The notes under the pieces: model-generated
Seen by the model: only the letters and a program-made list of their open reading frames with translations
The model's database searches: none
What the model was told of the DNA's origin: nothing
Translations under genes and position numbers: made by a program
Shown: piece by piece, positions 46,711 through 55,741 of the stretch
How the letters are laid out: each line of letters opens with the position of its first letter
Numbering within the stretch: position 1 is the stretch's first letter
From: Aeoliella straminimaris
GTDB lineage: Bacteria > Planctomycetota > Planctomycetia > Pirellulales > Lacipirellulaceae
Assembly: GCF_024054565.1 (NCBI RefSeq)
Contig: NZ_JAMXLR010000006.1
Location: 124,001-188,000 of the forward strand
DNA: 64,000 bases
Reading direction: 5' to 3'

Positions 46711-47517
46711 CTACACCCTCGCCGACAGTCCGTGCTCCGGGCAAAACCTGGCGGCGAATGCCAAGATGCTACTGCGCTTCCCCTCAAAAGAATCACGCGT
46801 AGCGTAAAAAGAGTTCTTAGGAAGGGTTTCTTTCTTTTCGTTCCGGTTTTGGGAAGCCGCTGTTCCGGAATTTGGCATACGCACACTCGGAGTACTCGCC
46901 CTTGAGCGTTCCGGTGCATGGTAGTTCACCGAGATCTTCGATCCATCGACGAACATTCTCCCGTAACGCGAGGTTTCAACCATGGGGCGCCACACCAAAG
47001 CAATCAGCTTCTGATTCCTGAGAAGTCGTAGAGAAGCGACAATCACATCATGACAGAGGCCTGTCAGCTTGCGAACAGTTCGTACCGACAGTCGGCAGTA
47101 TCGTTCGCTTCGCACCAGGCACTTGCGCCGCGAACGCTGGGGCATCCTCCGCAGGAAGTAACACAGGGCGGTTACCATCTCAGAGACCTCTAAAGCGCCC
47201 CTGGCCGCTGACCTGACGAACTTCCTGGGAAGTTTCACACGGTAGGCCTCCTTCTGCGGCTGATGCTCAGCAAGCGCCTTCACAAGCCGCTCGTTGGCGG
47301 CGTCTTGCTGACCAATGGTCATGCGCTTCTTCTGTTTGCGATGCTTGTTCAGCACCACGTCGACTGGCGCCATGCCCCGGCTTTCGCGGTGTTCTAGCTT
47401 CGCAAAGAACAGCCGCAACTCGTTCTTGCCGATCGCCCGCTGCTTTCTTGCCTCAATAAGTGCAGGTACGTCGTTAGTGCGGCAGTAGCCGCCGTCGAAT
47501 TCTCGCTTGGTTTTCAT
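46711..47517 (-). CDS. protein of unknown function, possible plasmid replication or DNA-binding type
   Basis: 268 residues from the ATG at 47517, with GAGGAGG five bases upstream. The protein is strongly basic (Arg/Lys-rich). The central part (RYCRLSVRTVRKLTGLCHDVIVASLRLLRNQKLIALVWRPM) looks like a winged helix that could bind DNA; the first 90 residues are charged and helical. The organisation recalls small replication-initiator-like proteins of mobile elements, but no family is certain. It stands alone between the AddB-like gene and a 440-base gene-poor stretch. Confidence 0.5.
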   Translation of the reverse strand: MKTKREFDGGYCRTNDVPALIEARKQRAIGKNELRLFFAKLEHRESRGMAPVDVVLNKHRKQKKRMTIGQQDAANERLVKALAEHQPQKEAYRVKLPRKFVRSAARGALEVSEMVTALCYFLRRMPQRSRRKCLVRSERYCRLSVRTVRKLTGLCHDVIVASLRLLRNQKLIALVWRPMVETSRYGRMFVDGSKISVNYHAPERSRASTPSVRMPNSGTAASQNRNEKKETLPKNSFYATRDSFEGKRSSILAFAARFCPEHGLSARV

Positions 47518-47959
47518 AAGCCTCCTCGCTTAGTTAGCGCGTACGCTCTGCCTAACATTGGGCAAACCCGTCCTGTGCGACCTGGATCGTTTGACAGTTG
47601 ACTATGCGTGAAGAATCCTGCTACTGTCGGCTTGGGGAAACCAGAACAGCCGGTTCTAACGCATCAGCCCGTCGGGCCTGCTTGTTTGATCGGCGGCGAG
47701 CGCTGTTAATTCATCATTCACTCCCTCCCAGGGCGACGATGGAAATCGCCTCCGCTGGTAAGATACTCTGAATCACCGTAGCAAGGATTGCCGGGGCCTG
47801 TCACCAACAGAAATCAATGACTGGCTCGCAGCCTGGACCAAGCATTGTTTCCAGCGGTTAGCATCTACGCCACAGTGGGGCAACAATGAACAACCGCCTG
47901 CTGGAATACAGATTCGAATTTCGAGATACAGAACGTGCTGAGTGCTGTGGGCGAATAAA
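47518..47959. other. gene-poor stretch in mobile region
   Basis: About 440 bases with no supported gene. It would hold the promoter of the gene ending at 46711. No repeat or RNA was recognised apart from the hairpin just to the right. Confidence 0.4.
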
Positions 47960-47986
47960 GCTGATCGCCGCCGAGCGGCGATCAGC
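47960..47986 (-). terminator. terminator after DUF6573-like gene
   Basis: A 12-bp perfect stem, GCTGATCGCCGC (47960-47971) with GCGGCGATCAGC (47975-47986). On the minus strand it is followed by TTTATT and comes eight bases after the stop of the gene at 47994. Confidence 0.8.
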
Positions 47987-47993
47987 GGAACCT

Positions 47994-48446
47994 TTACGCG
48001 AGAGCCAGTTGCTCCGCGAAACCTATTAGAACCACGGGCCGACCCGACTCGCAGGTAGAGTATTCTACGCGGAGCGTGCAAAACGCCTCTTCCTGGTCAT
48101 CGGTTGGCAAGAAAGCTTGGAACGTGTACGCGTTGCGGCCCGACGTGCGGGCCTGCTGCAGGGCGTAGCTCGCCATCCAGAGTATGTCTCGGCCGCGACT
48201 GGTGACGGTTTGCCACCGCTTGGCCCATGGCGAAATGCGAACCAGCACCCGCCACAGGTCGGCGGTCAGCATGGCGTTGACGCGGCCGGTTGACTGGCTG
48301 AAGCCCATCTCGGCTCGCACCCAACTGGTGACATTGACCAGTTCTCCCTGGTCCGCCAATTGGCGGTAGGCATCGGCGTACACGTTAGGGGTGAAGGATG
48401 TTTGTTCGAGCTGGATGTCGGCTGATGTCTTCGGCGTAAGTTTCAT
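47994..48446 (-). CDS. DUF6573-like protein
   Basis: 150 residues from the ATG at 48446 (GGAGG nine bases upstream). The sequence DAYRQLADQGELVNVTSWVRAEMGF, with MLTADLWRVLVRI and GRDILWMASYALQQARTSGRNAYTF, matches the pattern of DUF6573 proteins found on plasmids and phages (YTRAQAIEDGVLVDVSxxAREAGF). Function unknown. It ends just before its own terminator. On its right lies a 587-base region full of hairpins, from which it is transcribed leftwards while the DUF932 gene is transcribed rightwards. Confidence 0.6.
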   Translation of the reverse strand: MKLTPKTSADIQLEQTSFTPNVYADAYRQLADQGELVNVTSWVRAEMGFSQSTGRVNAMLTADLWRVLVRISPWAKRWQTVTSRGRDILWMASYALQQARTSGRNAYTFQAFLPTDDQEEAFCTLRVEYSTCESGRPVVLIGFAEQLALA

Positions 48447-49033
48447 GGCGTCGTGCCTCCGTTTGAGTCTCTTCGCTCATCGGGAATCGGCCCCAGTGGG
48501 CCGCCGCCAAGGCGAGGAGTGGTTTGCGTTCGCCCTCCGGCCTCACGCAAACCGCTCCGATGTTGGCGGCAGGATGCTGGCGGCAGACCGCCTGTGGGTG
48601 TAGACCCCTCGGAGGCTCGCGACCAACAAAGGCGAGTGGGGCGAAGCGACCGCAGCGATGCGAATAGCAAGCTCCCTCCGGTTGCTTCGCCGTCCGCTCG
48701 CTCGCCGGGGTAGAAGGCCTGCGGCCCGCTGGAGCGACCCCGACGAGCGACCGGCCGACGAAGGCGAACTCAGCCAAGCCACAGGCTGCTATGCAACAGC
48801 AGGGCGACGGGCTGCATAACGCTTGGTGACTCCAGAGGCCGTGGATTGCCCGCTGGCATCCCGGCCGTTCTTTCTCACTCGCGGCTTGAGCAGAAGCGTG
48901 CCCCGAGCCTGGTTGCGTGCTGCACCGCAGCTCGCGACGAGGTTCGGCGGCGTACCCTACCTCGCATAAAGGTTTTTTGTGCACCTGCCCGTCGGGCAGT
49001 CTTCTTTCACCCCTTCCGAAAGGATGTTCTTCC
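48447..49033. other. hairpin-dense non-coding stretch upstream of DUF932 gene
   Basis: No supported gene. Strong inverted repeats are visible: a 13-bp stem at 48516-48528 / 48546-48558 (GGAGTGGTTTGCG with CGCAAACCGCTCC, one G-T pair), a 14-bp stem with one mismatch at 48698-48711 / 48737-48750, and CTGCCC/GGGCAG at 48985-48999. It separates the DUF6573-like gene from the DUF932 gene. It could be a structured leader RNA or a DNA-structure element of the mobile part. Confidence 0.6.
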
Positions 49034-50056
49034 ATGACCAACTTGATGGCCGCGAGCACGGAACTATTCCATCGCTCGCCGGACGAACGGTTTGACTCCC
49101 TGGAATCTTTGGCCGCTCACGTCAAACATGAGCAGGCCGTTTCCCGCGAGCACTGGGAACAGCACGTGGAGCCCGAGTCCATCGACGGAGAGACCCTTGG
49201 ACTTCGCCTGGAAGACGGTTCCCTGCAGTACCTCAATGACTGGAGCTTTGGGCAGCTCTGTCGGCATTGCCGACTGCCCAAGGACACCATCAATCGGCTC
49301 TCGCCCGCGACTGCCACGCAGGTGGTTCGCGAGACGTTGCCACGCAGCGGCCGCAAGCCGCTGCAAATCTACAGCGTCGGCCACCAGGCCCATGCTATCC
49401 ACGGCACGAGTTACACCCGGCTCTACAACGCTGAGTTACTCGACGCCGTGCGTGATTCGGCCTGCGGATTCACTCCGCCGCCAGTCGGCTTTAACGGAGC
49501 CACCGGGCTCTACGCAGGAGAGCAGGACATGTTCTGCTTTCTCATCGACGACGACGGCTGGATTGATATTCGCGGGGAGCAATTCGCTCCTGGCTTTTTT
49601 GTGTGGAACTCGGAGGTCGGCCGCCGCTCGGTCGGCCTCACCACGTTCTGGTTCCAGGCGGTGTGTCAGAATCACATCGTTTGGGACACGACCGACGTGG
49701 TCGAGTTCACGCGAAAGCACACGGCGAACGTCCACGAATCACTCGCCGTGGTTCGCCGGATGATTGGCGACTTGGCCCGCAGGCGTGACGAACGTCGCGA
49801 TGGCTTCGCCAAGATGGTGAGCCAAGCGATGGACGCCCGCGTCGGCGACACCGACGAGGCGACCACACTGCTTGCCAAGCACGGCTTTGCTGGGAAGCTC
49901 GCCCAACAGGCGGTCGAGCTGGCAGAGCTGCGGGACTCGATGAACGTGTTCGGGCTCGTGGACGCCCTGACGCGTATCGCTGGCAAACTAGAGTTTGCCG
50001 GTGACCGGTTGGAGCTGGACACGAAAGCGGCAGGGCTATTAGCCCTGGCCGCTTGA
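49034..50056 (+). CDS. DUF932 domain protein
   Basis: 340 residues from the ATG at 49034; the frame is open from 48917 but the leader part belongs to the hairpin tract. The sequence (LQYLNDWSFGQLCRHCRLPKDTINRLSPATATQVV ... HQAHAIHGTSYTRLYNAELLDAV ... FCFLIDDDGWI ... PGFFVWNSEVGRRSVGLTTFWFQAVCQNHIVW) is typical of DUF932 (phage/plasmid-like, TIGR03299-related). Function unknown; members are encoded on mobile elements, often in phages and integrative elements. The small gene at 50116 follows 59 bases later on the same strand. Confidence 0.8.
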   Translation: MTNLMAASTELFHRSPDERFDSLESLAAHVKHEQAVSREHWEQHVEPESIDGETLGLRLEDGSLQYLNDWSFGQLCRHCRLPKDTINRLSPATATQVVRETLPRSGRKPLQIYSVGHQAHAIHGTSYTRLYNAELLDAVRDSACGFTPPPVGFNGATGLYAGEQDMFCFLIDDDGWIDIRGEQFAPGFFVWNSEVGRRSVGLTTFWFQAVCQNHIVWDTTDVVEFTRKHTANVHESLAVVRRMIGDLARRRDERRDGFAKMVSQAMDARVGDTDEATTLLAKHGFAGKLAQQAVELAELRDSMNVFGLVDALTRIAGKLEFAGDRLELDTKAAGLLALAA

Positions 50057-50115
50057 TGCGTTCGGTTCGATTGTTTTTCTGTTTGGTTTACTAGCTCTTG
50101 AAAGGAGCAACTATC

Positions 50116-50337
50116 ATGGCTAAGCAACCAGTCTTTGAAGTTCGTTTGGGCCGCATCAAGGCGGTCGTGTGGGAGAACGAGACCGAGAAAGGGACGCGTC
50201 ACAACGTCCAGGTCTCGCGGCTCTACAAGGAAGGCGACGAGTGGAAGAGTTCGTCCAGTTTTGGGCGGGACGATTTGCCGCTGGTGGGCAAGGTCTGCGA
50301 CCTGGCCCATAGTCGCCTTTACGGCGAAGCGGCCTAG
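50116..50337 (+). CDS. small conserved protein, paralogue of the 55461 gene
   Basis: 73 residues from the ATG at 50116, with AAAGGAG eight bases upstream. The protein (VRLGRIKAVVWENETEKGTRHNV, then QVSRLYKEGDEWKSSSSFGRDDLPLVGKV and AHSRLYGEAA) can be lined up along its length with the 91-residue protein at 55461: VW-N, G-x-HNV, R-YK, EW-S-SF, DLP and AHS are shared. Function unknown; the pattern suggests a compact beta-rich protein. It may be translated with the DUF932 gene. Confidence 0.7.
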   Translation: MAKQPVFEVRLGRIKAVVWENETEKGTRHNVQVSRLYKEGDEWKSSSSFGRDDLPLVGKVCDLAHSRLYGEAA

Positions 50338-50520
50338 CGGTTCTTCAATCGGCCGCTAAGGTTCCCTGCGAGGTTGTCCGGTACGCCGTCAATCTCGCAT
50401 TTGAAAAGAGCGACAGCGCTATCATTCTTGGCGTTTCGTGCCTCATGATGAGAGACGAGCCGTTTGTTCGGCGACGCCACTCCGCACCGACGCATTTTAC
50501 ACCCAGGAGCCATCCATTCG

Positions 50521-51315
50521 ATGCAGGATGTATTGGTTGACTACGAACACTTGGAGAATTTGCTCGTGGGCTATCCCTACCCACTCCTGTACGTCTCCGC
50601 GTGCGGACCTCATCAACAAGGATTCGGCCCCGCCGATTCACGCGTTGAATTACGTGGTGTGCACTCCGTGCCACATAGCCAGATTTCACCGGACGGCTCG
50701 TTCGAGGAACTAATTCACCGCTCCATCTACTACAAGAATGGCAGGGTCGACATAGTAACCCTGGATATTGAAGTTTTTAACCGCATGCTGCTTGGAGGTG
50801 ACAGTCGGGCCTTAGAAGATTTATACTCCCCGTTGATTGTTGTTACCTCTGCCGTCCATTCACTACTGAAAGCGGCTGCCACGCACTACGTCTCTTGCAC
50901 TCATTTCGACGATTACCAAAAGCGTGTGCAGCACTGGAAAGGTGTATGCTTTGCCGACGGAGCGGCAGCACCGACTCACGCACTGCTACAAGTGTACCGA
51001 ATCCTGCTGACAGCCGTTCGCTTTCTCAGAACAGGGGACGTGGAAACGAATCTCCTTGCTCTCGTCCGAACGGCAAATCTTAGCCATTTAGAAAGCATGC
51101 TAGATGGTGATCGCTTTGAGAAGGAATTCGGTCGGCATCCTGTATGCGACCCGGGATTTCACAAACACCAAATCAGCCAGCTCGAAGCAGAACTTGAGTC
51201 CGCAATGTCGAATGCGACCTTATCGGAGTCGCAGTCCGACGAAGGGGTGTTCGGCCAGATGTTAACCTTCTCAAGATTCTATCTTCCCTCTTCCTCGAAC
51301 GGTACTGACCAATGA
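50521..51315 (+). CDS. RlaP/YcgL-like nucleotidyltransferase, degenerate active site
   Basis: 264 residues from the ATG at 50521 (AGGAG upstream at about 11 bases). The N-terminal part YVSACGPHQQGFGPADSRVELRGVHSVPHS corresponds to the SGSHxYGFxxPDSDxDLRGV core of the DNA polymerase beta-like nucleotidyltransferase family (RlaP, PF10127), and VTLDIEVFNRMLLGGDSRALEDLYSPLIVV matches the following helix. The core Ser is Pro and the catalytic D-x-D is R-V-E, so transfer activity is doubtful. It converges on a methionyl-tRNA synthetase gene. It may act as a binding protein only; no ligase partner is nearby. Confidence 0.55.
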   Translation: MQDVLVDYEHLENLLVGYPYPLLYVSACGPHQQGFGPADSRVELRGVHSVPHSQISPDGSFEELIHRSIYYKNGRVDIVTLDIEVFNRMLLGGDSRALEDLYSPLIVVTSAVHSLLKAAATHYVSCTHFDDYQKRVQHWKGVCFADGAAAPTHALLQVYRILLTAVRFLRTGDVETNLLALVRTANLSHLESMLDGDRFEKEFGRHPVCDPGFHKHQISQLEAELESAMSNATLSESQSDEGVFGQMLTFSRFYLPSSSNGTDQ

Positions 51316-51408
51316 GGCCGTCCGCATCGATGGTAGATCGCAATCGCAGCAGAGCATTCATTCACTCAAACAATCAATTGGTCGCTGCTATATCGACCAC
51401 GTTCTGCA

Positions 51409-53022
51409 CTAGTTTGGACGTGGGTCGACCAGATAGCGAGGGAAGAGTGAATGGCCTTTCTGGACTCTCGCCCCTGGGACCAGTTGTCCCCATCTTGACC
51501 ATGATTGGAGGTCGCCCACTCCGGTATCTGCCAATGCTTCTGTGTAGTGCGAGCAGTCAAGCCATCTCCAGAACCGTTCACAAGCATCTGGGATAAATGG
51601 CCACAGCATGACGGATGCAATTCTAAGTGCTTCTGCGCTCTCGTAAAGAACCGAACCAACCTGCGGTAGTAAGGAGGCGTCCTTCGCCATACGGAACGGT
51701 TGCGTCCGTTCAATGTGGGCATCTACTTCCCTTATGCCAAACAACGCTGCTTCACCTGCTCGTCCCAGCTCAAGGTCATTAAACTGGCGGATGTAGTCCG
51801 CCACCCACTCCGACGCCGCAAAGGTAGGTTTCTCCGTGTGGACGTTCACCAAACATTCCGGCAAATGGCCATCGAAATACTTCAAGATCATGTTGACGAC
51901 CCGGGAGCAGGAGTTACCGAATGTATTCGCCAAGTCCGTGTTATAGACCTCCATGAAGAGACTAGGGCTGAAAGCGCTGTCGGAGACCCCAAGCGGACCG
52001 CGGGTGGCTAGAAAATAGCGGAGTGCGTCCAGGCCAAACTCATTGACATAGCCGTGGAGCGCTTCTGGATCGAGAAAATTGGCAAGCGACTTGCTCATTT
52101 TTTGCCCCGACGCGCTAACCCAATAGCTGTGGGCATACACTTGTTGCGGTAGATTGACCCATTCGTATCCGGGGCATTTTCTAAGTGCCAGCAAGAGGGC
52201 AGGCCAAATCGCTGCGTGGAACCATAGAATATCTTTCGCAATGAAATGCACCGCCCCAGCCTGCCAGTAGTGACGACGATCATTTGTATCAACATAAGTG
52301 AGGTAGTTGAACAGCGCATCGATCCACACGTAGATCGTTTGCGCTGGGTCACCAGGAACAGGTATCCCCCAACCGCCAGACCCTGTGCGGCTAATGGGGA
52401 TGTCCTCCATCTCCTTTATGCGGTTTACCACCTCGTTTTGGCGTGCCTGGGGTTGGACGAAGGGACGTTGCCTTCGGATGCGGTCGTCATAAAACCCAAG
52501 TAACGGTTCGCGGTAGGACGCGAGCTTGAAGAAGTAGTTTCTTTCGGCCTTGCGAACCAGCGGTTTCCCGTTCACTTCGGATTTGTAGTCGTTTTGGTGA
52601 GCCTTGCTTTCGGTGACGTACTCCTCCTGCCCCGTGTCGTACCAACCTTCATACTCCCCCTGGTAAACATCGCCAGATTCAAGCAGTGCCTCCACATACT
52701 GTGACACTCGCTGCTTGTGCCTCGCGCCGCTCGTGCGGACAAAGTCGTTGTTCGTCATCTCAAGGCGGTCAAACACTTCACAAAATGCACCGGCATTCTG
52801 ATCAGCCCACTGCTGTGCTGACAGTCCTCGCTCCGCTGCCCGGTCTGCTACTTTCGACGCGTGCTCATCGACGCCAGTAAGAAAGAAGGTATCGGTGCCC
52901 TTCAAGCGGTAATAGCGCGCAACCACGTCGGCGAGCATCGTGGTGTAAACGTGCCCCAAATGTGGCCGATCATTCACGTAATAGATCGGAGTTGTGACGT
53001 AGAACGGAGTTGCGCTGGCCAT
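51409..53022 (-). CDS. metG: methionyl-tRNA synthetase, short form
   Basis: 537 residues. The ATG at 53022 begins MASATPFYVTTPIYYVNDRPHLGHVY, the normal family N-terminus; the frame is open to 53085. The signature motifs are intact: HLGH for HIGH and KMSKS in GQKMSKSLANFLDPEAL, plus VWIDALFNYLTYV and the class Ia anticodon-binding helices. It attaches methionine to its tRNA. The form lacks the C-terminal tRNA-binding (EMAP) domain and the usual zinc Cys cluster (the position reads GWYDTGQEEYVTES). It lies in the plasmid-like part of the island, so it is probably an additional copy. Confidence 0.93.
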   Translation of the reverse strand: MASATPFYVTTPIYYVNDRPHLGHVYTTMLADVVARYYRLKGTDTFFLTGVDEHASKVADRAAERGLSAQQWADQNAGAFCEVFDRLEMTNNDFVRTSGARHKQRVSQYVEALLESGDVYQGEYEGWYDTGQEEYVTESKAHQNDYKSEVNGKPLVRKAERNYFFKLASYREPLLGFYDDRIRRQRPFVQPQARQNEVVNRIKEMEDIPISRTGSGGWGIPVPGDPAQTIYVWIDALFNYLTYVDTNDRRHYWQAGAVHFIAKDILWFHAAIWPALLLALRKCPGYEWVNLPQQVYAHSYWVSASGQKMSKSLANFLDPEALHGYVNEFGLDALRYFLATRGPLGVSDSAFSPSLFMEVYNTDLANTFGNSCSRVVNMILKYFDGHLPECLVNVHTEKPTFAASEWVADYIRQFNDLELGRAGEAALFGIREVDAHIERTQPFRMAKDASLLPQVGSVLYESAEALRIASVMLWPFIPDACERFWRWLDCSHYTEALADTGVGDLQSWSRWGQLVPGARVQKGHSLFPRYLVDPRPN

Positions 53023-53159
53023 GTCGAAATTGTACCGAGAAGTGCCCTCGGACTCAAAGTCTGATGATGACCCCCAGGAAGTCATCCGTGAAACAACAAG
53101 ACGCCCCCGAATTTCGCACTCTCGGCTGCCGATAAATCCGATTGCGATCTGCTAGTTGG

Positions 53160-53840
53160 TCAGGTCGAGAAAACCTTTACGATTTTCCGCCGATGCCGCA
53201 CGACACGTTTCGCGTCCAGCGGCCTGCGGCCCCGCTGCCGCCGCACGCGATTGACCACTCGGACGATATTGAGCACCTGCTTTCGTACCGGAGCGTAGGG
53301 CTCGTAGGGGAACTGGTAGAGCTGGGCAGCCAGTCGCTCAGCAGTCGAACGCTGAGCGAACTCCTCGAAGTAAGCCAGCCAATCGAGATAGACTGGCCGA
53401 GTCACCTGCACGCGACTCCGAAAGCGACTATCGCGAAGGGCTTGCTTGCCCATTTCCTTGCGTAGGTAATCACCATGCTTGCAGCCAATCGAATATCCGG
53501 CGAACTGAATCGCCACTTCGCGAGCGTCGCGAACTTGCTGTCCCTCATCGGCGAAAAAGTGATGCTTACCATGCGTGGCAAGCAGTACGAAGTAGTACTC
53601 GTGTCGCAGGTAGTGCATGCTGGCTGTACCTGTTTTCTTGCGTCGGCAACGCGTTGCACGCGACACAGCGATGTCGTACTTGTCGATAAGCTTGGCGTCG
53701 ACGTCGCGTGGATCTTTGTCGGGCGGAATCTGGCCGGTGACGTAGAACCAGTACCCGTGGGGCAAGTAATTGCAGGCAAGCTGCTGCACGAATCCAATTT
53801 CGGAACTTGCTTCACAGCGGTATTTGGCTTTGCTTCGCAC
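53160..53840 (-). CDS. basic protein of unknown function
   Basis: 226 residues from the codon at 53840 (MRSKAKYRC). I do not recognise a family. The first half has GYWFYVTGQIPPDKDPRDVDAKLIDKYDI and HYLRHEYYFVLLATHGKHHFFADEG, which resemble short beta-strand segments with clustered His and Tyr; the second half is Arg-rich and helical (YEPYAPVRKQVLNIVRVVNRVRRQRGRRPLD). The high basic content suggests nucleic-acid binding. It borders a 1.6-kb stretch with no gene. A REP-type transposase was considered because of the GYWFYVTGQI start, but no catalytic His-His pair was found. Confidence 0.5.
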   Translation of the reverse strand: MRSKAKYRCEASSEIGFVQQLACNYLPHGYWFYVTGQIPPDKDPRDVDAKLIDKYDIAVSRATRCRRKKTGTASMHYLRHEYYFVLLATHGKHHFFADEGQQVRDAREVAIQFAGYSIGCKHGDYLRKEMGKQALRDSRFRSRVQVTRPVYLDWLAYFEEFAQRSTAERLAAQLYQFPYEPYAPVRKQVLNIVRVVNRVRRQRGRRPLDAKRVVRHRRKIVKVFST

Positions 53841-54154
53841 TACAGCCTAGAAATAAAATGGGGCCAGTTTTAAAGGGTCGACCCCGGACCCCGGATTTGC
53901 GGAGGGGTAGTGAGGTTAGTTGGATACGGCCCAATTGCTACCCGCCCACGATGAGCATCAGACACTATTCGCAATTAGCGGGAAGTATGCTTCAGAAGAA
54001 ATGAGGGCGTACGATGCCCGCCCTCAAGGCATCTGCATTCGCGGCAAACCTTCGCTGCTTGGGTATCATCGCTTCGTGCGACGACGCCCGGCAGCAAAGT
54101 CCAATCAAAAACCAGGAGAACCTTCGGTAAAACCTTCAGTTCGAACCTAGTTGC
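53841..54154. other. gene-free stretch left of hairpin tract
   Basis: About 310 bases. GGGTCGACCCCGGACCCCGG at about 53876-53895 is a small imperfect palindrome. Nothing else supported. Confidence 0.35.
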
Positions 54155-55347
54155 AGGAAGCGACGCCTGGCGACGTTGCTATCTGTTTTCCAGATAGCAC
54201 GTCGCCAATTCCATTGGCGTTCCGCTTCCTACGGATGCCGCCCGGCTGGGACGTTGCTCCCGCAACGCCCAGTCGGACCGCATCCCGTCAAATCAATGAA
54301 ACGCCCTGAGCTGTGAGCGTCAGGACGTTCGACGCTTTCAGTCGAAAAGCCAGTCGGCCCTTTCGTCCTGCAATGTGCCCGGCACCACCCGTTAGCACGC
54401 AGACGGCGTCGTGACTGCCTTGCCACGACTCCGCCGACCGAGCGAATCCTCGCTCGGTCGCTCCTACTCAGGCCCCACTCCCCCACTGCGGCGTTTGAAT
54501 CACCCAGGCGACCAGGCCCAGGCACCGGGAACCAATCCGGCGGCCACAGTGGTTCCTGCGTTAGTTCGACATGTCACTACCAAGTTCACGTGGCTAGTGG
54601 GCTGATGGGCCCACGCTCCATTGGTCGTATGTCCAGCCTCCCGGCACGGCATACTTTCCGTACGCAACAAATGCGTACGATTTCAGAGGACAGAAAACAG
54701 AAGCTTCCTCTTACCGACCAACCAACGGACTTCACCGGCGAGCGACTCCAACCGTCGCCCGCACATTTCGGCATCGTCTCCTTGGCAGCTTACCGACAAG
54801 CCCTCGCGGGCCTTTCATGGTTGAGCTTTTCACGTTCGCAGACTTGCTGCGATACCCGGATGCGGTCGGCATCCGGCTCGGCCTGTCGCCAGGCACGAGG
54901 CTCCCCACGTCGGCCAGAGTTGAACGGAGTCGCCTGAGGCGACTCGCGAACCCCTCGGGAGGATTTGGTCGCTTTGCGACCTCACCTGCTTCACATCGAA
55001 CGGCTCTGATTGCAGCCAGCGCAAACAGAGTCTGTCCGCATCGCCCGGATTCCTACCGGAACGAACTATCGAGTCGAACGACGGGATTACTCAGTACAAA
55101 CTCACAACTGCGATACAAAGGCAGCAGTGAGCACAAACAACTGGATTACTCCGCCGAGCCCTCGTTGAGCTGGACAAGCCATTCTCATGGCATCCAGCTC
55201 GACCGGCACAACTCTTAGCGGGCGGTTAACTCCGCTCCCTTGGTCGAATGGTGAGTTCGACGTAAATGGGTGAGCTGCTCGACTGAAAGCGTCGCCTGGG
55301 ATGCGTTGGCATCGCACGCGACGAGCACGGGAATCCTTCCCGTGCTC
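54155..55347. other. 1.2-kb hairpin-dense non-coding tract
   Basis: At least nine strong hairpins in a row and no believable gene. Examples: 54155-54230 (stems of 8, 5, 7 and 8 bp stacked on one another), 54233-54285 (6, 9 and 6 bp), 54436-54459 (10 bp, loop ATCC), 54659-54679 (8 bp), 54856-54876 (8 bp), 54927-54945 (8 bp, loop TGA), 54967-54981 (6 bp), 55167-55200 (7 and 5 bp) and 55323-55347 (11 bp, loop TCC). It lies immediately upstream of a small gene at 55461. A structured RNA or a DNA-level element are both possible. Confidence 0.7.
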
Positions 55348-55460
55348 TCGTTCTCTAGTCGAGTTGCTTCGGCGGGCTGCTCCCGCTGGGCAAAAAATCT
55401 GAAGACTGCTGCGGCTCGCTGGCATCCTATCCGGCAGGAACTCAAAAGGAGGACATATCC

Positions 55461-55736
55461 ATGAACCAACCTGTCCAACGTTATCGCTACGGCGCCGTAT
55501 CGGTCGCTGTCTGGCTCAACCAGTCGCGAACCGGCATCCATTACAACGTCACGGCCAAGCGGTCGTACAAAGATAAAGAAACCGACGAGTGGCACGACTC
55601 CGAATCGTTTTCCGACTCAGACTTGCCGGCGCTCGCCAAGGCGGCCTTCGATGCTCACAGCTGGATCCAAGAGCAGAAACGGCAAGCAACGACCACGGTC
55701 GTCGGCGAGGATGCTGAGCCCGACGACATCGATTAG
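55461..55736 (+). CDS. small conserved protein, paralogue of the 50116 gene
   Basis: 91 residues from the ATG at 55461, preceded by AAAAGGAGG. Protein patterns (GAVSVAVWLNQSRTGIHYNV, then TAKRSYKDKETDEWHDSESFSDSDLPALAKAAFDAHSW) line up with the 73-residue protein at 50116. The C-terminal end is acidic. Function unknown. Both copies follow hairpin-dense tracts: here the tract directly precedes the gene; at 50116 the tract precedes the DUF932 gene. Confidence 0.7.
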   Translation: MNQPVQRYRYGAVSVAVWLNQSRTGIHYNVTAKRSYKDKETDEWHDSESFSDSDLPALAKAAFDAHSWIQEQKRQATTTVVGEDAEPDDID

Positions 55737-55741
55737 GCGTG

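Noticed and set aside
53160-53840. REP-associated or IS200-type transposase
   Set aside because: The GYWFYVTGQI start is suggestive, but no HUH motif or catalytic Tyr context was found.
54155-55347. CRISPR array
   Set aside because: Stems differ in sequence and there is no repeated unit of constant length with spacers.
54155-55347. integron attC cassette array
   Set aside because: No integron integrase and the stems are not arranged as cassettes with genes between them.
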